The translations under genes and the position numbers were made by a program. Positions 36,786 to 45,800 of a stretch of 58,400 nt of DNA are shown piece by piece (position 1 is the stretch's first letter; each line of letters starts with the position of its first letter). Source of the DNA: Flavobacteriales bacterium UBA6772 (GTDB lineage Bacteria > Bacteroidota > Bacteroidia > Flavobacteriales > UBA7430); contig CAJJAI010000033.1 in NCBI GenBank assembly GCA_905182215.1, forward strand, positions 1-58,400, in the 5' to 3' direction. Under the pieces are notes generated by a model. The model was not told where the DNA came from. It worked only from the letters and a program-made list of their open reading frames with translations, and did not search any database.

Positions 36786-38108
36786 ATGAAAAATATCATT
36801 CCCCTATTCACATTATTTTTAACGGTTAGTCTTAATGCTCAAAACCTAGTACCAAATCCTAGTTTTGAGGTCTATACTGGAATATTTAATGATTTCATGC
36901 ATAATGCAGATTTAGAATACGCTACACCTTGGTTCGATACCCCTGCATATCCTGGGGGGGGGGGCAACCCCAGATTATATAAACATTAACATGCCGCTAA
37001 CCTTATACAATAACGATACCTACGAATTTCAAACACCAAAATCTGGTTATGCGATGGCAAGTTTTTTTTCTTGTAATTATAACGAGGTTATTCAAACGAG
37101 TGAGCCATTTCAAATTCGACTAAAAGAGCAGATGGAAGTCGGCGAAATTTACCAAGTCAGTTTTTATATCAAAAAGGCTAACTATTACAATTCAGGAGAA
37201 TGCTATTATGGCTCAGATGAATTAGGAATTTACTTCCATACCGATACCATTTATGGTATGGCTTACGAATCGGAACATGAAGATATAAGTAAAATAGAAA
37301 ATGCCTTAAATCTTTACGTAATGGATACTACTATTTGGGGCAATCCTTATCCTGTTTTATCTCAATTTTTACAAACGCCAGATGTAGCCTTAGACACCCT
37401 TATAAACGACGAGGTAAACTGGTATTTGGTTACCGATACAGTATATGCCGATAAAGCCTACGAGTTTATGACCTTTGCAAGATTTAATATGTTCGAAGAT
37501 ATACAATGGGCTATAGAAGAAGATTGTATTTGGGGAACAGCCGTTTCTGCCATGCTCGTAGACGATGTGAGTGTAAACCTAGTAAATGAAGAACATATAG
37601 AAGCAGTGCAGGCTTAGATACTACAATATGTTTGGGAGCGTCTGTACAAATAGGCACAAGTGAACACGAAGATTATATGTATTGGTGGACACCCAACGAG
37701 GAAATGGAAACTAGTATTTACGGAAATGTAAACCCCGGTATGCCATGGGTAAACCCCACAGAAACCACCACCTACACGCTAACACAAAAAGACTTTGCAT
37801 TTGAAGAGACTATAGATGTGGTTACCATAACGGTAGAAGTATGTCCAGGATTTAGTGTAGGTGAAACTGTAGCTGAGACTATTAAAATCTTCCCGAATCC
37901 AGCAAAAAACTTTATTGAGATTGAAAGTGGCTATGCCATTGATTCATGGAAGTTATTGGATGTCTTGGGGAAAGAAGTCGCTAGTAGTAAGTATCTGGAA
38001 TCTAGTAAAAACTTAGTACTTGATGTTTCGTCTTTTGATGCAGGGCTTTATTTCTTGGAAATGGAGCTTGATGGTATTCAAGTTATAAAACAGTTAATGA
38101 TTGAGTAA
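36786..38108 (+). pseudogene. T9SS-secreted protein gene interrupted by two frameshifts (phase-variable or decayed)
   Basis: Three consecutive ORFs form one gene. ORF 1 (36786-36989) has a signal peptide (MKNIIPLFTLFLTVSLNAQ) and NLVPNPSFEVYTG, the start of a galactose-binding-like domain. It runs into an 11-G tract and ends in nonsense. In the next frame the sequence continues sensibly as GGGATPDYINMPLTLYNND through 37617. Near 37600 the frame shifts back and reads GLDTTICLGASVQIGTS, a PKD/Ig-like start. It ends at 38108 with a type A T9SS sorting domain (IKIFPNPAKNFIEIESG to DAGLYFLEMELDG). Restoring a single ORF needs 10 G (or 13) and one extra base near 37600. It may be a pseudogene, a phase-variable gene, or partly sequencing error. 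Confidence 0.75.
36954..36964 (+). repeat. 11-G homopolymer in coding sequence
   Basis: Eleven consecutive G in an AT-rich chromosome, located at codon 57 of the T9SS-substrate gene exactly where the reading frame changes. Homopolymeric tracts of this length slip during replication. Confidence 0.9.
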
Positions 38109-38180
38109 CACCCCTATAACCCCCTACCTATGTGGGCTAAAGGGCTTAATCACTTTTTCGGATTATTCATTAAATCGCCG

Positions 38181-38214
38181 TTTTACGTTTTACCTCTTCC
38201 ATTTTACGTTAAAC
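38181..38214. repeat. TTTACGTTTTACC-type intergenic repeat, copy 2
   Basis: TTTTACGTTTTACCTCTTCC then ATTTTACGTTAAAC, overlapping the end of the ACMSD gene. It is similar to the sequence after gpsA (32168-32205). Confidence 0.45.
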
Positions 38215-39231
38215 AAAATCCTCTTTTTTCATTCCCAGCCAATCTAAAGCTGATTTACTTAATAACTGTTCTTTCTGGGCATCCTCCCAAGGCATGCTAT
38301 TTATTAATTGTCCGGGCTGTAATTCGCCTAGCGGAAATGGGTAATCTGTTCCTAGAGCAATCTTATCGGCACCCATTACATCCACAATATATTCCAACAT
38401 TTTAGGATCGTGTACGAGGCTATCGATAAAGAATTTTCCAATATAATCTCTAGGGTGTTTTTTGTTATCTACTGCACAAAGGTCTGGGCGAACCTCAAAT
38501 CCGTGCGAAACACGACCTATGGTAGAAGGAAAAGAACCTCCACCGTGAGCAAAGGCAACGCGCAATTGGGGTAGTCTCTCGAAAACTCCACCAAAGATGA
38601 ATGAGCAAATGGCTCTAGAGCTTTCTGCAGGCATACCCACAAGCCAGGGAAGCCAATATTTATCCATGTGTTCCTTAGCCATCATATCCCAAGGATGTAC
38701 AAACACGCACATATCTAACTCTTCGCAAGCTTGGAAAATTGGAAAAAATTCGGCTTCGTTTAGATTCTTATTGTTTACGTGGGTTCCTATTTGAATCCCT
38801 TTTAAACCAATTTCTTTACAACGCTTTAACTCTTGTATAGCGAGTTCTGCATTTTGCATCGGAACAGTTCCTAAACCTGCAAATCTGTTTGGAAAACGCT
38901 TTACAATATCGGCAATATGATCGTTTAAAAACACAGCTACTTCGAGTGTGTCTTTTGGTTCTGCCCAATACGAAAACATCACTGGAACGGTAGACAATAC
39001 TTGTACGTGAACACCTTGCTCATCGGACTCTTCCATGCGTTTTTCTGCCGACCAACAATTATCGTCTACCTCGCGGAAAAACTTATCGTCCATCACCATT
39101 TTTGCACAACATGGTTTGTGATGATCAAGACTAATGAATCCTCCATAGCCAAACTTTTCCTTAAAATTAGGAATGTCCTTTGGAAGGATATGCGTGTGAA
39201 TATCTATGGTAAATAAATTCTTTTGTGGCAT
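38209..39231 (-). CDS. 2-amino-3-carboxymuconate-6-semialdehyde decarboxylase (ACMSD-type amidohydrolase)
   Basis: A 340-aa zinc amidohydrolase-fold decarboxylase that diverts the product of 3-hydroxyanthranilate cleavage towards 2-aminomuconate semialdehyde. Metal-site motifs: TIDIHTHILP (start), CVFVHPWDMM (near 170), VAFAHGGGSFP (near 225) and LGTDYPFPLGE (near 295). The order HxH, H, H, D fits ACMSD. The gene for 3-hydroxyanthranilate dioxygenase lies 9 bases upstream on the same strand, which makes this reaction much more likely than a generic amidohydrolase. Kynureninase and later genes are not in the window. Confidence 0.9.
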   Translation of the reverse strand: MPQKNLFTIDIHTHILPKDIPNFKEKFGYGGFISLDHHKPCCAKMVMDDKFFREVDDNCWSAEKRMEESDEQGVHVQVLSTVPVMFSYWAEPKDTLEVAVFLNDHIADIVKRFPNRFAGLGTVPMQNAELAIQELKRCKEIGLKGIQIGTHVNNKNLNEAEFFPIFQACEELDMCVFVHPWDMMAKEHMDKYWLPWLVGMPAESSRAICSFIFGGVFERLPQLRVAFAHGGGSFPSTIGRVSHGFEVRPDLCAVDNKKHPRDYIGKFFIDSLVHDPKMLEYIVDVMGADKIALGTDYPFPLGELQPGQLINSMPWEDAQKEQLLSKSALDWLGMKKEDFV

Positions 39232-39240
39232 AGTGCTGTG

Positions 39241-39771
39241 TTATATAAAACGAGGATCGGTATCCATTTCTGTTCGACATGAATTGCATGTGCGCAAGTC
39301 TTTACTTGCGTAAAAAGCCTTAAATCGAGGAATAAAATCTTTTTCAATATTATCTAAAGGGAAATAGGTTTCGTGCAATTTATGGTTGCAATTATCGCAA
39401 AACCACAATAAACCATCCATATCATTAGTCCCTTTTCTAACCTTTTCAATAACGAGTCCAACAGAACCTTCAGAACGCATTGGCGAATGCGGTACTTTGG
39501 CAGGAAGCAAGAACATCTCACCTTCCTTAATAGGTATATCTACAGCCTTTCCGTCTTCTTGAATACGCACATTTATATCGCCTTCCACTTGAAAAAACCA
39601 CTCTTCACTTTCGTTGTAATGGTAATCTTTACGAGCGTTAGGACCACCTACAATCATAACTATAAAATCGCCTGCCTGCTTGTAAAGGTTTTTATTCCCT
39701 ACAGGAGGTTTTAATAAATCGCGGTTTTCTGCTATCCACTTATTTAAATTGAACGGTTTTTGCACTGCCAT
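39241..39771 (-). CDS. 3-hydroxyanthranilate 3,4-dioxygenase
   Basis: An Fe(II) cupin enzyme that opens the ring of 3-hydroxyanthranilate in tryptophan/kynurenine breakdown. At 176 aa it is the bacterial form. Iron ligands are in [17 protein letters not shown] (His and Glu near 50-57) and [14 protein letters not shown] (His near 95). A C-terminal rubredoxin-like site is present ([12 protein letters not shown] and [10 protein letters not shown]), as in proteobacterial enzymes of this length. It leads a two-gene operon with ACMSD; the intermediate it makes is unstable and would otherwise cyclise to quinolinate. Confidence 0.94.
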   Translation of the reverse strand: MAVQKPFNLNKWIAENRDLLKPPVGNKNLYKQAGDFIVMIVGGPNARKDYHYNESEEWFFQVEGDINVRIQEDGKAVDIPIKEGEMFLLPAKVPHSPMRSEGSVGLVIEKVRKGTNDMDGLLWFCDNCNHKLHETYFPLDNIEKDFIPRFKAFYASKDLRTCNSCRTEMDTDPRFI

Positions 39772-39902
39772 AAGATCGTTTTTAGTGGGAGCAAGGTACT
39801 AAATTTGAATGAGGCACTACAAAGTAGTTTTGCTATTTTAAATAGCCGATGAGTTTAGTAAGAATACTATCTTTGCCATTCAAATACGCAAAAGACTTTT
39901 TT

Positions 39903-39965
39903 CCTCACCCTTAAAAACTCTCTTCCTAATGGGGAGAGAGAAGTTTCGCAAGAAACAGGGTGAGG
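39903..39965. repeat. REP-like element with CCTCACCCT/AGGGTGAGG ends
   Basis: A 63-bp element bounded by 9-bp perfect inverted repeats (CCTCACCCT and AGGGTGAGG). Inside are ACTCTCTTCCTAATGGGGAG and AGAGAAGTTTCGCAAGAAAC; the internal CTCT/AGAG arms also pair. It resembles the widespread bacterial palindromic repeat with a CCTCACCCT...CTCTCC core. It is probably a mobile or hairpin-forming repeat. Confidence 0.6.
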
Positions 39966-40013
39966 TTTTGCGTTTCTACCCTATTTTCTTTTTCGGAGAC
40001 TCTTTTGTTTTTT

Positions 40014-40268
40014 GCTTATCCGCATGATTTAATTTCCCTTTATTTTACCCGTCCTCCATTATTTTAGAGAAAGAAACGTATAAAATGCGTGTCGAAAAAT
40101 GCTGTTTGAGTTACACGACTGAAGGGAGTTTAGCGAGTTCATTTTACTAGCCATTTTAAAGTTTATTGAACGTTAAGAAAGTATTGAAAATCATGAGTTC
40201 CATTGAAAATGGATGCACACGAACTAATGGAAGTCATGATTTTTGGTTCTTTTCATCGAGAAAAGTAC
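40014..40268 (+). repeat. dispersed intergenic repeat, copy A
   Basis: About 255 bp beginning GCTTATCCGC and ending in TTTTTGGTTCTTTTCATCGA. It matches copy B (47387-47628, opposite orientation) along its length, with a 52-bp perfectly identical core at 40121-40172. Copy A carries an extra stretch of about 45 bp between two TCATGA words near 40190-40240 that copy B lacks. The element fills much of the 677-bp gene-free gap 39772-40448; the remaining parts show no recognisable feature beyond the aspS promoter box and the REP-like element. Confidence 0.85.
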
Positions 40269-40421
40269 AAGAGAAATAAAGAGAAATTTAGTGTCCATAC
40301 TATTTGATAGAGAACCTTTTTGTTACCACTGCTCAGAATGGAATAAACATAATTTATTTTAGTGAAATTGAGCTCCAAAATGATGTAGTTAGCGAAAGCT
40401 GAAAAGCTCAATACAATTCAC

Positions 40422-40429
40422 TACTTTTG
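40422..40429 (+). promoter_or_regulatory. -7 box upstream of aspS
   Basis: TACTTTTG followed by C matches TAnnTTTG and lies 19 bases before the aspS ATG. Just upstream is an inverted repeat TTGAGCT/AGCTCAA (40368-40411) with a 30-base loop, of unknown meaning. Confidence 0.55.
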
Positions 40430-40448
40430 CTGCTCAAAATCAGACAAC

Positions 40449-42200
40449 ATGTTACGATCACATACTTGCGGAGAGCTAAACATTAGCAATATAGGAAATG
40501 AAGTTACCCTAAGTGGATGGGTACAAAAATCGCGCGACCTCGGGGGGATGACCTTTGTAGATTTACGCGATAGATACGGCATTACACAATTGGTTTTTAA
40601 TATGGAAACCAACGAAGGACTTTGTTTGGAGGCTCGTAAATTGGGTCGTGAGTTTGTAATTCAGATTAAAGGTACTGTGATTGAACGCAGCGCAAAAAAC
40701 AAAAAAATTCCTACTGGAGAGATAGAAATTCAAATTGCAGAATTGACCATTTTGAATTCTTCTAAAACACCTCCTTTCACAATCGAAGATAAAACCGATG
40801 GTGGGGACGATTTAAGAATGAAATACCGCTATTTAGACTTGCGTAGAAACCCTGTTCGCGAGAACATGATTTTGCGTTCTAAAGTAGCTATTGAAACAAG
40901 AAAGTATTTAGCAGACTTAGACTTCATCGAAGTTGAAACACCTGTTTTGATTAAATCGACTCCAGAAGGAGCTCGTGATTTTGTGGTTCCTAGTAGAATG
41001 AACGAAGGACAATTTTACGCCCTTCCACAATCGCCACAAACCTTTAAGCAACTGCTTATGGTAGGTGGATTCGATAAATACTTTCAGATTGTAAAATGTT
41101 TCCGCGACGAGGATTTAAGAGCCGATCGTCAGCCAGAATTTACACAAATTGACTGCGAGATGTCTTTCGTAGAGCAAGAAGATATACTTAACACTTTCGA
41201 GAATTTAACACGTCATTTACTGAAAACGGTAATGAATGTGGAATTGAAAGATTTCCCGAGAATGACTTTCGACGATGCGATGAAAGTGTATGGTAACGAT
41301 AAGCCAGACATTCGCTTCGATATGAAATTGAACGAGATCAACGACCTTGCTCAAAACAAAGGCTTCAAAGTATTTGACGATGCAGAATTAGTCCTAGCGA
41401 TTAACGCGAAAGGCTGTGCTGGATATACGCGTAAGCAATTAGATAAATTAACTGATTGGGTAAAGAGACCTCAAATTGGTGCCAAAGGTTTAATTTATGT
41501 GAAATGCAACGAAGATGGTTCTTATAAATCATCCGTTGATAAATTCTTCAATCAAGAAGACCTAGCTGCATGGGCAAAAGCTACAAATGCTGAAGCAGGA
41601 GATTTAATCTTAGTATTGAGTGGCGACACCAATGCAGTGCGAAAGCAAATGAGTGAATTGCGTTTGGAAATGGGTGAGCAACTCGGATTGAGAGATCCAA
41701 AAGTATTTGCTCCGCTATGGGTTATCGACTTCCCACTTTTAGAATGGGACGAAGAAAGTGGGCGTTACCACGCAATGCACCATCCGTTTACCTCTCCTAA
41801 ACCAGAAGATTTAGACAAATTAGATACGGCACCGGGTGAGGTGAAAGCCAATGCCTACGATATGGTATTAAACGGTTCTGAAATTGGTGGTGGTTCTATT
41901 CGTATTCACGATAGAGACCTACAAAAATTAATGTTCAAACACTTAGGATTTACCGACGAAGAAGCACAAGACCAATTTGGGTTCTTAATGAACGCCTTCG
42001 AATATGGTGCACCTCCACACGGTGGATTGGCATTTGGTTTAGACCGTCTTTGTTCTATTATGGGTGGAGCAGAATCTATTCGCGATTTCATCGCCTTCCC
42101 TAAAAACAACTCGGGTAGAGATGTAATGATCGATGCACCTTCTAAAATTGACACTGTACAGTTGGATGAATTAAGTTTGAGAATTGCATTAAAAAACTAA
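40449..42200 (+). CDS. aspS: aspartyl-tRNA synthetase
   Basis: Charges tRNA-Asp with aspartate. The 583-aa length and layout are of the bacterial type. An anticodon-binding OB fold (about 1-110, with [20 protein letters not shown]) is followed by the class II core with motif 2 ([19 protein letters not shown], near 217-235). The bacterial GAD insertion includes [15 protein letters not shown]. Motif 3 is [16 protein letters not shown] (near 525-540). Its own promoter box lies 19 bases upstream. A decayed gene and a terminator follow. Confidence 0.97.
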   Translation: MLRSHTCGELNISNIGNEVTLSGWVQKSRDLGGMTFVDLRDRYGITQLVFNMETNEGLCLEARKLGREFVIQIKGTVIERSAKNKKIPTGEIEIQIAELTILNSSKTPPFTIEDKTDGGDDLRMKYRYLDLRRNPVRENMILRSKVAIETRKYLADLDFIEVETPVLIKSTPEGARDFVVPSRMNEGQFYALPQSPQTFKQLLMVGGFDKYFQIVKCFRDEDLRADRQPEFTQIDCEMSFVEQEDILNTFENLTRHLLKTVMNVELKDFPRMTFDDAMKVYGNDKPDIRFDMKLNEINDLAQNKGFKVFDDAELVLAINAKGCAGYTRKQLDKLTDWVKRPQIGAKGLIYVKCNEDGSYKSSVDKFFNQEDLAAWAKATNAEAGDLILVLSGDTNAVRKQMSELRLEMGEQLGLRDPKVFAPLWVIDFPLLEWDEESGRYHAMHHPFTSPKPEDLDKLDTAPGEVKANAYDMVLNGSEIGGGSIRIHDRDLQKLMFKHLGFTDEEAQDQFGFLMNAFEYGAPPHGGLAFGLDRLCSIMGGAESIRDFIAFPKNNSGRDVMIDAPSKIDTVQLDELSLRIALKN

Positions 42201-42223
42201 TAAGGTTCAATAAACTAAACACA

Positions 42224-42702
42224 ATGAGAAATTCCATACTATTGACCTGTTGAACGGCGCTATTTTCATTAAACACTTTTGCTCAAACAACAGAACATCC
42301 CGACAATCACGAGCATCATGTTTACGAAATAGGCATTGCAAATGCACCTGTTTATTTTTTAAAAGAAAATGTAGTTGCTTTCGGCTTACATGTGCACTTA
42401 ATTAAAAAAATAGCCCACACTAAGTTTGGAATTGGTGTAGGTTATGAAAAGATTTATGATGAGCATAAACACAATACAATAGGCCTTCTGGTAAGTTAAA
42501 CCCAGTAGAACAACTGAGTTTAAACGCATCACCAGGAATTACTTTTGATGGAGGAGAGTCTGAAATCAACTTTGCGATGCATTTAGAAACTTCTTACGAA
42601 TTTGAATTCGATAATTTTCACTTGGGTCCAGTGTTAGAATTTGCTTACGATCCGGAGGATATACACATAAGTTTAGGACTTCATTTGGGTATTGGATTCT
42701 AA
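42224..42702 (+). pseudogene. decayed outer-membrane-type protein gene
   Basis: Reading from ATG 42224 gives a signal-peptide-like start with an in-frame TGA at codon 10 (42251), then FAQTTEHPDNHEHHVYEIGI and NAPVYFLKENVVAFGLHVH, ending at TAA 42497. After a shift of frame at about 42490-42500 the sequence continues VEQLSLNASPGITFDGG and SYEFEFDNFHLGPVLEFAYD, and ends LGLHLGIGF at 42702. Pieced together it is about 155 aa and resembles a small flavobacterial barrel-like family with a His-rich N-terminus and an EFAYDPEDxHISLGLHxGxGF end, by memory. One nonsense and one frameshift change make it a pseudogene, unless the sequence has errors. Confidence 0.75.
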
Positions 42703-42725
42703 ATAATCCTTATTCTTAAAAACAT

Positions 42726-42753
42726 AAAAAAGCAGCCGAGGGCTGCTTTTTTT
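42726..42753 (+). terminator. intrinsic terminator after aspS and the pseudogene
   Basis: A 7-bp stem AGCAGCC/GGCTGCT with loop GAG, preceded by five A and followed by seven T. Confidence 0.85.
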
Positions 42754-42830
42754 ATGCATTATACTTTTTAAGTATAGAACATCTAACTTGGCATATATTT
42801 TGAGCCAACACATTGCATAACAAGCCTACT

Positions 42831-45800
42831 ATGAAAAAACTTTTCCTCTCCTTAGCTTTACTACTAAGTACTTCCATTTTCGCTCAGTTAGAAATGCGCT
42901 ATGCGCAAAGTACCGACGAGAATCCGAAATGGATACAGTTGATGTACACTGAAAACCCGGATGCAGGATTAATTACCGAAGCTTACAAAGACTATTATAA
43001 AACCCATCCTTTTGTAAAAAACAAACACACACAATACTACAAAAGGTGGCAACGATCTATTAGTAGATCTTCTGCAAAACCTACTCAAAAATACATAGAT
43101 GCTAGTAATGCTAGGAAGTCTGCAGCAATGTGGATTCCTCGAGGTCCTTTCGATTTCGATATTGATGCTGCTAGTAGATCCTATGCGCCTGGAGCAGCAC
43201 ACATTTATTGTGTAGAACAAGCAATAACGAATACCAATGTTATTTATGCTGGTACAGCAACTGCAGGAATTTGGCGTTCTAACGACAAAGGAGAAAACTG
43301 GTTTTGTTTATCAAAAAACCTTCCTGTAGGCTCTGTTTATTCTGTAGAGATAGATCCTACTAACGAGGACATTGTTTATTTTTCTGGCGCAGGAACACTT
43401 TACAAATCCTCCGATGGAGGAGCAACACATACCGATATAGGTTCTGGAGAATTTAGTTCTGGAATAAGTATCAAAGAAATAATGATTCACAACGGGAAGT
43501 TGTGGGTAGCATCAGATCAAGGACTTTATTATTCTACCGACAACGGAAATTCATTTACGCAAGAAGAATCAGGTTCTTGGCAAGAAATGGAAGTTCATCC
43601 TACCAACGACCAAGTACTATATGCAGTACGAGTAAATAGCACGACTACCTCATTTTTTAAATCTACCAACAACGGTTCTACATTTAGCGAAATAGGAAAT
43701 GGCTGGCCTAGTCCAGCATCTGGAGACGAGCAAAAGCGTACAGAAATTTCTGTTAGTGCCGACTCACCGAACAAAGTTGTAGCCTTGGCTACAGGAGCAG
43801 CTAATGGAGGGTCTGGTTTATATGGAGTTTATATTAGTGAAGATCAAGGTGCAAACTGGGAGTTTAAATGTTGTGGACCTCAACCTGGAGGTCCTGCATC
43901 TTCTACTAACATTAATACAATGGCTTGGAGCGATACTGGGACTGACGATGGTGGACAGTATTATTACGATGTAGCCTTAGCGGTAAACCCACTAGATGCA
44001 AACACCATTCATATTGCAGGGGTGCAACATTGGATTTCTACCGATGGTGGCGATACTTTTACCTGCCCTGCAAAATGGTCGCATCCCGATAAAGACGAAT
44101 ACATTCACGCTGATATTCACGACATGCGTTATTTTGGCAACGATCTTTGGGTAGCCTGCGATGGTGGAGTCTTTTACTCTAACAATGCTGGAGATAGCTT
44201 TGATAAAAAAATGTACGGAATTTCTGGAACAGATTTCTGGGGCTTCGGTGCTGGATTTAGCGATGGCGAAGTTATGTTGGGTGGAACTTATCACAACGGA
44301 ACACTTATAAAAGACCATGAAGTATACGAAGGTGGATGGCTTTGTGCTGAAGGTGGTGACAACTACCGTGGATTTGTGAATTTTGCTGATGCAACTAAAG
44401 TATATACCGATGGTGGTGGAAGAATTTTACCTGGAGATCGTACCGTAAGTTTGGGCTCTTTTGCGATGCAATACAAGCCCAATGCTTCCTATATTGTTGG
44501 AGAATCGAGTAATCTAGAATTTGACCCACGCTCGCCTAATATCCTATATATTGGAAACGAAACTACACTGTATAAATCCTTCGACAATGGAGCAAGCACA
44601 AGTATACTTAATGATTTTGGAGAAAAAGTAACTTCTGTAGAAGTAGCTTGGTCTAATCCAGACTATATATATGTAGCAACTTACGCAGGTTGGTGGGATA
44701 CAAAAAAAATGTATAAATCTAGCAATGCTGGAAGTACTTGGACAGATATCACACCTTCCTCTTCTGTAGTAAATGGTCAGACTTGGATTCCGTATGACAT
44801 AACTATTAGTAGCGATAATGCAAACCATATTTGGATGGTGCGTACTTCTATGTATGGAACCCCAAGCGACGGACAAGGATACGATGTATTTAAATCTACA
44901 AATGGTGGAAGTACATGGACAAACTGGACTACGGCTACTCTAAACGACGAAAACATCACTAATGTAGAGCACCAAAGAGGTTCTAACGGTGGCGTTTATA
45001 TTGGTACACGTCAGGCTGTGTATTATAGAGACAATACAATGAGCGACTGGATTTTGTATAATAATAACCTTCCACTGCGTACAGCATCCACTCAATTAAT
45101 ACCTTACTACAAAGAAGGAGTCTTAAAAAACGGAACCAACCAAGGTGTTTGGGAGGTAGATTTTTATACTGAAAACGCACCATCGGCACAGATTTCTGCA
45201 GATAATTTTACTATTAACTGTACCAATAACATTGTTCAGTTCTACAATCACTCCGCAATGAAAACTGAAGGGGAAGAGTTTTCATGGTCATTCCCAGGTG
45301 GAATTCCTACTAGCTCAACAGAAAAAAACCCAATGGTATACTATGCCAACTCAGGAAATTATGATGTTACCCTCACCGTAAGTGATGTAAATGGTACAGA
45401 CTCACAAACGATTTCTAATTTCATAGAATTCGAAGATTTAAGTCTCACAGACATCAACGAAATGGAACAAAACTTTAACAGTGAGGTGTTCCCTCCGGAA
45501 GGATGGATATTACCCGAGGCTGGTTATTCTTGGCAAGCAATAGAAATTACAGATGCGAACTGCGAAACTAGTACTGCGGCATATGTAAACAACTTCTCTA
45601 TTAGTCAAAGTGGTGTAGAGGCCGGATTACTAAGTCCAAAAGTAAATTTAAATATTTTCGAAAATGCTACATTGAGTTTCAACTATGCCTACGCTCGTTA
45701 TGGAGCCAATTATTCCGACGGTCTAAAAGTACAAGTATCTACCGACTGTGGAGAGACTTGGACAACACTTTGGGAAGCGTATGGAACAGACCTATCAACC

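Noticed and set aside
38130-38405. 91-aa plus-strand ORF after the broken T9SS gene
   Set aside because: It mostly overlaps the 3' end of the ACMSD gene in antisense; the translation has no domain.
40368-40411. Inverted repeat TTGAGCT/AGCTCAA upstream of aspS as a T-box or similar tRNA-sensing leader
   Set aside because: It lies upstream of the likely -7 box, so it would not be in the transcript. There is no T-box sequence, and T-boxes are not typical of this phylum.
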